From a virus, in IMG/VR virus record IMGVR_UViG_3300017709_000049, positions 1 through 20,716 of that record: a DNA stretch of 20,716 bases, one strand, 5' to 3'. The notes below the pieces were generated by a model that saw nothing but the letters and a program-made list of their open reading frames with translations, was not told where the DNA came from and did not search any database. This document shows, one piece after another, positions 16,659 through 20,716 of the stretch (positions are counted from its first letter, which is position 1; each line of letters starts with the position of its first letter). The translations under genes and the position numbers were made by a program.

Positions 16659-18581
16659 TTAATATTTAATTATTCTACCTTTTACGTCTATATTAGGATA
16701 TTTTAATTCAAAAATGCTAGTATCCATAGAAGGGTATAAAACATTATTTATAGTTGCTGAATCAAAATCATAAGAATATTGAGAATATCCTAATGCTATT
16801 CCAGATTTATTAACTAATTTTACGTGTTCTACATTTTGAACATTTTTTACTGCTCCTATTACATTATATACTTCATTTATAATAATAGGTTGGTTAATTT
16901 GCCAGTTATCTACACTAAAATAATTTTTTAAAGCTTGAATACAATTTAATATAACTTCATTATTATTAGCTTCCTTAAAGGAAACTATATCAAATTCAAC
17001 ACCAAAATTAATAACAAATGCATCTTTAATATTAATAGCATCCGTTAACATTCTATATTCCTCTAAATAAGAAGATAAATTAGCTCTAGTAGCACTATTA
17101 AGTTGAGTAAGGTTTTTATTACCATCATATGCTAAAGTATATAAATTTAAAGCATTAGGATTTGATATTCTAGCACTACTATCTATACTAATTTGATCGT
17201 CTTTTATAATATATGCTTTAGCTATTTTACCAAATTTAGCAGGCATAGATAAAGTACGAATAATATAATCTTCTTTTGAAACTGTTCTAAGTTGGGCTGA
17301 TGATTGAGCTATACTATTTTGTTTTATATCTTCAAGTGTATCTCCAGGTCCTCCTCCAGTAGCGGGGAATGGGTTATTGACTGATAAAGATTCTTTTACA
17401 GTGGTAAAAATACCTTCACTGCTAATACTATTATTCTTAGCTATATTAACGGCAGATAATTTATTAATTACACTTGATTCCACATTTGATTCTATTCCTC
17501 CACCTACTAAATAATTAACACTAATAGTAGTATTAGAAGGCACCTCACCATATGCTTTTGAAGCTAAGAAATTTGATGGGTCAAATGATTTATCTAAATT
17601 AGATCTACTATCTTTAATTCCTATTCCTATATTTTCTGGTGTAGGTAATACTTCTGAATCATTGCCTTCACTAATACCTGCACCAAATTGTAATTGTAGT
17701 ATATCGTTTGAAGTAAATCTTGTTGTAAATCTTTTAGGTACTTTTTTAAGTCTTAAAAGATAAGGAGTATCATTAGAATATTGTTGTAAATTAGGGTTAT
17801 TAGCAGCTACATTTGCTACTTCCTCAAATATAGTTTCTTGGGCTAAATAAGGAACTTCATAATAAGTATTATTATCAGCATCTACTACGTTTTCTATTCC
17901 TATAATTTTTGAATCAGGAATTTCTAATGTAAGATATTTTTCAGGTTCACCAATAGTAAAAGAAGTTGTTTTTACTTCAGCGCTAATAACATTACCTTGT
18001 TTTTTTATTAAATAATATAAAGGAGTGGGATTAGTACCCTCCTGTACAGATAGGGGGTTTCCTTCTTCTGAATATATAGATACTTCTGTAGGGTCTAATG
18101 AGTTACTAACTTGGAAATTAACATCTTCAGTAAGAGTAAATCTTGTAGGTGAGGCTTCAGATGTAGTAAATACAGAATTTCTTTTTACAGTAGGAGCATA
18201 ATTCCAATCTGGACCTGTTCCCGATCCATTAGCGGGTAATGTTATAAATAAATCTAAACTAGTAGTTGATGGATTAGAAATAACAGGTTTATAACCTAAA
18301 TTATATGCTAGGGCTAAAAGATTGGTCTTTTCCCTAGCGGATTCTATAAAGGTTTCTTGAAGTTGTGTATCGGTGTAATAAGAAAGTATATCTCCTACAT
18401 AGGCTGCTAATTCTAAAAATACCATGCCAGGATTGCTTTCTGAAAAGTCATTGAAATTATCTGGGAAATAATTTTTAGTAAAATTAATTAAATCTTGTTT
18501 TAATAGATTATAATTTCTATTTAAGTACTTAATATCTTTTTTATTAGTACCAGATGTATTATTTATTTTAGAATAGGCCAT
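16659..18581 (-). CDS. Baseplate wedge protein, gp6 / baseplate J family (640 aa)
   Basis: This protein forms the inner ring of the baseplate wedge, dimerising around the hub and holding sheath initiation until contraction. Length is close to T4 gp6 (660 residues). The N-terminus has the family pattern: a helical start with L-L-K-Q-D-L-I-N-F near 26, then D-F-S-E-S-N-P-G-M-V-F-L-E-L-A-A-Y-V-G-D near 45-64 and the Y-Y-T-D-T-Q-L-Q-E-T-F helix near 68-80. The baseplate-J core follows at about 414-455, where S-A-Q-L-R-T-V-S-K-E-D-Y leads into a K-A-Y-I-I strand. The C-terminal third has the beta/alpha repeat expected for the clamp that contacts gp25 and gp7. It starts three bases after the gp25-like stop, the same gp25-gp6 adjacency seen in other contractile-tail phages. 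No Shine-Dalgarno. The family call is firm. Confidence 0.9.
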   Translation of the reverse strand: MAYSKINNTSGTNKKDIKYLNRNYNLLKQDLINFTKNYFPDNFNDFSESNPGMVFLELAAYVGDILSYYTDTQLQETFIESAREKTNLLALAYNLGYKPVISNPSTTSLDLFITLPANGSGTGPDWNYAPTVKRNSVFTTSEASPTRFTLTEDVNFQVSNSLDPTEVSIYSEEGNPLSVQEGTNPTPLYYLIKKQGNVISAEVKTTSFTIGEPEKYLTLEIPDSKIIGIENVVDADNNTYYEVPYLAQETIFEEVANVAANNPNLQQYSNDTPYLLRLKKVPKRFTTRFTSNDILQLQFGAGISEGNDSEVLPTPENIGIGIKDSRSNLDKSFDPSNFLASKAYGEVPSNTTISVNYLVGGGIESNVESSVINKLSAVNIAKNNSISSEGIFTTVKESLSVNNPFPATGGGPGDTLEDIKQNSIAQSSAQLRTVSKEDYIIRTLSMPAKFGKIAKAYIIKDDQISIDSSARISNPNALNLYTLAYDGNKNLTQLNSATRANLSSYLEEYRMLTDAINIKDAFVINFGVEFDIVSFKEANNNEVILNCIQALKNYFSVDNWQINQPIIINEVYNVIGAVKNVQNVEHVKLVNKSGIALGYSQYSYDFDSATINNVLYPSMDTSIFELKYPNIDVKGRIIKY

Positions 18582-18584
18582 TTA

Positions 18585-18998
18585 TTATAAGGTTATTGAA
18601 ATCTCACTTGTATCATTATCTAATAAAATTGTATAACCTATTTTTATATTTAATAATTTATCCTCAGGGGTAACTTGGAGATTATTTAATTCTATTTGTG
18701 GGATATGGAATTGTATGTTTTGATCTATTCGAGCTTTAAGAGTAGATATTCTTTCACTAGATTCAACATTTTGGTCAAAAAGTATTTCTCTTAAACCTAC
18801 ACCATAAGAGGGTTCATGGTAACGTTCACCAGGAGATGTTAAAAGAAGATTAATAAGATTAGATTTTATTTGGTCCTTTGTTGTATAATTAAATTGAAAT
18901 ACTCCTTTTTTATTAAAAGGTACCCTAACCCCAATAGCTTTACGCTTATCAAGATCAAGAGGATCAATTCTATATCCTATTTTTTTCCTTATAGCCAT
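18585..18998 (-). CDS. Baseplate wedge protein, gp25 / GPW family (137 aa)
   Basis: gp25 is a small lysozyme-like-fold subunit that joins wedge to sheath and is nearly universal in contractile tails. Length matches the family (T4 gp25 is 132 residues). The key family signature is at about 50-75: N-L-L-L-T-S-P-G-E-R-Y-H-E-P-S-Y-G-V-G-L followed by R-E-I-L-F-D, in which the G-E-R..P-x-Y-G-x-x-L core is diagnostic. Helix I-S-T-L-K-A-R-I follows, then the C-terminal strands. The start is fixed by TAATG with the 120-residue gene. It lies directly ahead of the gp6-like gene, a standard pair. The family call is firm. Confidence 0.93.
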   Translation of the reverse strand: MAIRKKIGYRIDPLDLDKRKAIGVRVPFNKKGVFQFNYTTKDQIKSNLINLLLTSPGERYHEPSYGVGLREILFDQNVESSERISTLKARIDQNIQFHIPQIELNNLQVTPEDKLLNIKIGYTILLDNDTSEISITL

Positions 18999-19360
18999 TA
19001 TGGTCTAAAATCTTTTTTCTTAGAAATTGCATTCATTATGGGGCCCCAATCTTTATTTACAAATTGATTTACAGGGTCATTAGATGCAAATGTTTCTTCT
19101 GATGTGGGTGTTATAGCTGTTTCAGATAGAAGTGAATTAAGAGTATCATTGCCCGTATTAAAGTTAGGTGGGGGCATTTGGGATCTTAATTTAGCTCTAA
19201 AATCTTCGGCTTCTTGAGTATTACTTTTAGTTTCTACTACACGCTGTTGTGGTTGGCTGACTAATTCTTCTTTTAGTAATGCTATTTCACGCCTTAAGGC
19301 ATGATCTATTTCTTCCCGCACAACTTTTCTAATAATTTTTTCGAATGCACTTAATTTCAT
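18998..19360 (-). CDS. Small coiled-coil protein ahead of gp25 (120 aa)
   Basis: Residues 1-36 form an amphipathic, strongly charged helix (F-E-K-I-I-R-K-V-V-R-E-E-I, then L-R-R-E-I-A-L-L-K-E-E-L). A low-complexity Gln/Ser/Thr/Pro linker follows, then a C-terminal part with V-N-K-D-W-G-P-I-M-N-A-I-S-K-K near 100-115. Similar short proteins sit ahead of gp25 in large marine phages; no function is established to my knowledge. It follows a 24-base gap and a candidate promoter motif, and its stop overlaps the gp25 start as TAATG, so it probably opens the baseplate transcription unit. An assembly or scaffolding role is possible but only inferred. Confidence 0.7.
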   Translation of the reverse strand: MKLSAFEKIIRKVVREEIDHALRREIALLKEELVSQPQQRVVETKSNTQEAEDFRAKLRSQMPPPNFNTGNDTLNSLLSETAITPTSEETFASNDPVNQFVNKDWGPIMNAISKKKDFRP

Positions 19361-19375
19361 TAATATTAGTTTTTA

Positions 19376-19384
19376 ATAAATATA
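19376..19384 (-). promoter_or_regulatory. Candidate phage promoter motif TATATTTAT (baseplate unit)
   Basis: On the minus strand TATATTTAT begins 24 bases before the ATG of the 120-residue gene, identical in sequence and spacing to the motif at 9281-9289. It occupies the second-longest gap, directly after the stop of the 295-residue gene. Downstream is again A-rich (TAAAAACTAATATTA). No clear -35 or -33 box is visible. Repetition at two unrelated gene starts is the main support. Confidence 0.45.
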
Positions 19385-20272
19385 TCACTTTTTAACAATT
19401 TGATACCCTGTGGCACCATTTTCTACTAAATATTCAATAAACCGTTGTTTATTTGAATTTTCTAAGTTATCTAAAATATCTTCGGGATCTACTTGTGAAG
19501 ATAATAAATTAATTATATCTTCATTACTTTGTAAAACCCCAGTACCTTGGGGACCTGTTAATCCTCCCCCTTCTAATCCATCTCCTGATGGTGGGTTTTG
19601 TGATAATGATAATTCTAGATCTCTTTTAAGCTTATCTATAAATAAATTATCCATAAGGTCACATCGAGCACTAATTTGGGCTCTAATTTCTATTAGTTTC
19701 CTTCTAACAGGGTATAATATATCTCTGATTTCCCCTATTTCGTTATCTATAAATTCCGATATTGGAGTTACTATTCTAGCTAAAGCATCTATTTCTTTAA
19801 GTTTAGATTTTGCAAATTTAATGGCATCGCCTAATTTAATAGTTATAACACCCGACGCTAAAAACCCTACTTGAGCTATTAATCCAACTTGGGCAGTACT
19901 GATTAATACTCTTAATAAAGGAATAAAATCTGCTAAAAAGTTAATAAAACCATCTATTGTAGTAAATATTCTTTCTATACGACTTAGTTGACCTAAGATT
20001 TTATCTATTTGATTTACTAATCTATCAATTAAAGTTTTAAGTTTATCACACTTTTCTTTTAATTTTTTAAATTTTTCTAAAATATTGTTTATTTCATCCG
20101 GTGATGAACTTACAGGAGGAATAGCAAGGGCAATCTGCTGAAGGTTTGGGATATCAAGAAGAATTTTAGTTTCAACAAAGGGAATTTGATTTTCTATATT
20201 AAGTACTCTTCTTTTAGCTCCTGTAAGAGTATTCATTATAGTAGGGGCTTGTCCTGCAAATAAGGTAATCAT
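19385..20272 (-). CDS. Coiled-coil protein with hydrophobic centre, unknown (295 aa)
   Basis: Residues 58-105 form a strong coiled coil, beginning I-N-N-I-L-E-K-F-K-K-L-K-E-K and running on with leucine/isoleucine heptads. Residues about 105-147 are markedly hydrophobic and small-residue-rich (F-L-A-D-F-I-P-L-L, then G-L-I-A-Q-V-G-F-L-A-S-G-V), long enough for one or two membrane passes or a buried helical hairpin. More helix follows to about 220, then a Pro/Gly linker (226-245) and a short C-terminal domain with R-F-I-E-Y-L-V-E-N-G-A-T-G-Y. There is no cleavable signal peptide. The start overlaps the upstream spike-like gene by ATGA. Coupling to the spike gene and the hydrophobic centre make a hub-lumen or membrane-contacting tail component conceivable, but this is inference; at 295 residues it is short for a tape measure. 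Confidence 0.66.
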   Translation of the reverse strand: MITLFAGQAPTIMNTLTGAKRRVLNIENQIPFVETKILLDIPNLQQIALAIPPVSSSPDEINNILEKFKKLKEKCDKLKTLIDRLVNQIDKILGQLSRIERIFTTIDGFINFLADFIPLLRVLISTAQVGLIAQVGFLASGVITIKLGDAIKFAKSKLKEIDALARIVTPISEFIDNEIGEIRDILYPVRRKLIEIRAQISARCDLMDNLFIDKLKRDLELSLSQNPPSGDGLEGGGLTGPQGTGVLQSNEDIINLLSSQVDPEDILDNLENSNKQRFIEYLVENGATGYQIVKK

Positions 20273-20716
20273 TTGATATAAACGTTTTTGCTTTTGATTT
20301 CTTTAAGTCTACTTTTAAAAATATTTAGTTCCGATACTAAGGGAGATACTAAACCTGCATTAGCTGGACTAGGTATTGTAGGTAAGCCCGGTAAAGTAGT
20401 AATTTGATGGAGTGTAGGGAGTACAATATTATATAATCGATTTAGGTGGTCTAACATATCATTTAGTAATTTTTCTAATTCATGGCCTTTAACCGCGGGG
20501 TTATTAGCTATTGCATTATCATTTTTAATTACACCTAAATGTATTTTAGGACTATTTAACACAAACATTCCCTTAGACCCATCACTAGTATTGATGTGAA
20601 AGTCTTTATTAGTAGAAAATGCAATAGTACTATCGGAAGAAAATACAGAATCTTCTCGTGCATTAAATACTAATCGATCAGAGGTAATTATTACCTGTTT
20701 TCCTTGATATGTTTCA
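20269..20716 (-). CDS. Tail spike / hub-like protein, C-terminal part (5' end outside window)
   Basis: The frame is open to the right edge, so the ATG at 20568 is internal and the true start lies beyond the window; 148 residues are visible. The first 60 form short alternating strands (Q-V-I-I-T-S-D-R-L-V-F-N-A, then I-A-F-S-T-N, D-F-H-I-N-T, V-L-N-S-P-K-I-H-L-G), a repeating pattern like the beta-prism or beta-helix tips of gp5/VgrG-type spikes. The rest is a helix with L-E-K-L-L-N-D-M-L-D-H-L, a Pro-rich loop and a final K-S-K-N-V-Y-I-K. Placement shortly upstream of gp25 and gp6 fits a hub/spike gene. The stop overlaps the next start by ATGA. The spike reading is inference from repeat style and position; the N-terminal OB-fold or lysozyme parts cannot be checked here. 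Confidence 0.6.
   Translation of the reverse strand, partial: ETYQGKQVIITSDRLVFNAREDSVFSSDSTIAFSTNKDFHINTSDGSKGMFVLNSPKIHLGVIKNDNAIANNPAVKGHELEKLLNDMLDHLNRLYNIVLPTLHQITTLPGLPTIPSPANAGLVSPLVSELNIFKSRLKEIKSKNVYIK

Noticed and set aside
19410-19874. A 154-codon open frame on the plus strand, and other plus-strand frames of 60-126 codons (for example 4464-4844, 11885-12196, 14215-14517).
   Set aside because: All lie opposite well-supported minus-strand genes, have no family motifs and have unnatural compositions. AT-rich genes read antisense often leave such frames.
19385-20272. The 295-residue protein as the tape measure protein.
   Set aside because: It is helical with a hydrophobic centre, but much too short for a myovirus tape measure, and tape measures usually precede the hub genes by some distance.
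20269-20568. A complete 99-residue gene starting at the ATG at 20568.
   Set aside because: The frame continues without a stop to the right edge, and the upstream 49 codons carry the same strand-repeat pattern, so the ATG is internal to a longer gene.
1-20716. CRISPR arrays, tRNA genes, insertion sequences, attachment sites or a diversity-generating retroelement template repeat.
   Set aside because: I found no regularly spaced repeats, cloverleaf-like sequence, transposase or reverse transcriptase; coding is continuous.

Overview
The window is a densely packed stretch of a large tailed-phage genome with a contractile tail (myovirus, T4-like baseplate). Every credible gene lies on the minus strand, so transcription runs from position 20716 down to 1. 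The DNA is AT-rich and almost gap-free: the longest intergenic space is 41 bases. There are no tRNAs, rRNAs, CRISPR arrays or insertion sequences. Two genes are recognisable by family, a gp25-type and a gp6/baseplate-J-type wedge protein, and they place the region in the baseplate and tail-fibre module. The others are mostly known in outline from marine phage genomes and carry no firm name. None of the twelve complete genes, nor the left-edge gene, has a Shine-Dalgarno sequence before its ATG. Start regions are A/T-rich, and many genes join through TAATG or ATGA overlaps. This start style is typical of Bacteroidota and their phages, so a marine flavobacterial host is a reasonable inference, not a proof.

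Layout in transcription order. (1) 20716-19385: the 3' end of a protein resembling a tail-spike or hub tip, overlapping by ATGA a 295-residue coiled-coil and hydrophobic protein. (2) 19360-9307, the baseplate block: a 120-residue coiled-coil protein, gp25-like, gp6-like, a 384-residue protein with DNRLRE/CBM96-like features, two helical proteins of 268 and 188 residues, a 1080-residue protein combining a P2-gpI-like segment with a lectin-like domain (candidate gp7 equivalent), and a 524-residue protein of unknown role. (3) 9265-185, the fibre or adhesin block: a 229-residue conserved structural protein, two tandem paralogues of 337 and 391 residues, and a giant 2057-residue fibre with a laminin-G-like domain. 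(4) 188-1: the start of a GIY-YIG nuclease gene that runs off the left edge.

Two observations stand out. First, blocks 2 and 3 are each preceded by the same 9-base motif, TATATTTAT, placed exactly 24 bases upstream of the ATG in the two longest intergenic gaps. It is a candidate phage late-promoter element dividing the window into transcription units. Second, three consecutive genes (337, 391 and 2057 residues) share a C-terminal module of about 75-85 residues and a short N-terminal signature. The giant fibre therefore looks like a hugely expanded member of the same family, with common ends that may serve assembly or docking.

Together the genes would build the baseplate wedges around a central spike and hang receptor-binding proteins on them. 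Several carry carbohydrate-binding-type folds (laminin-G-like, DNRLRE-like), consistent with recognition of a polysaccharide-rich cell surface.
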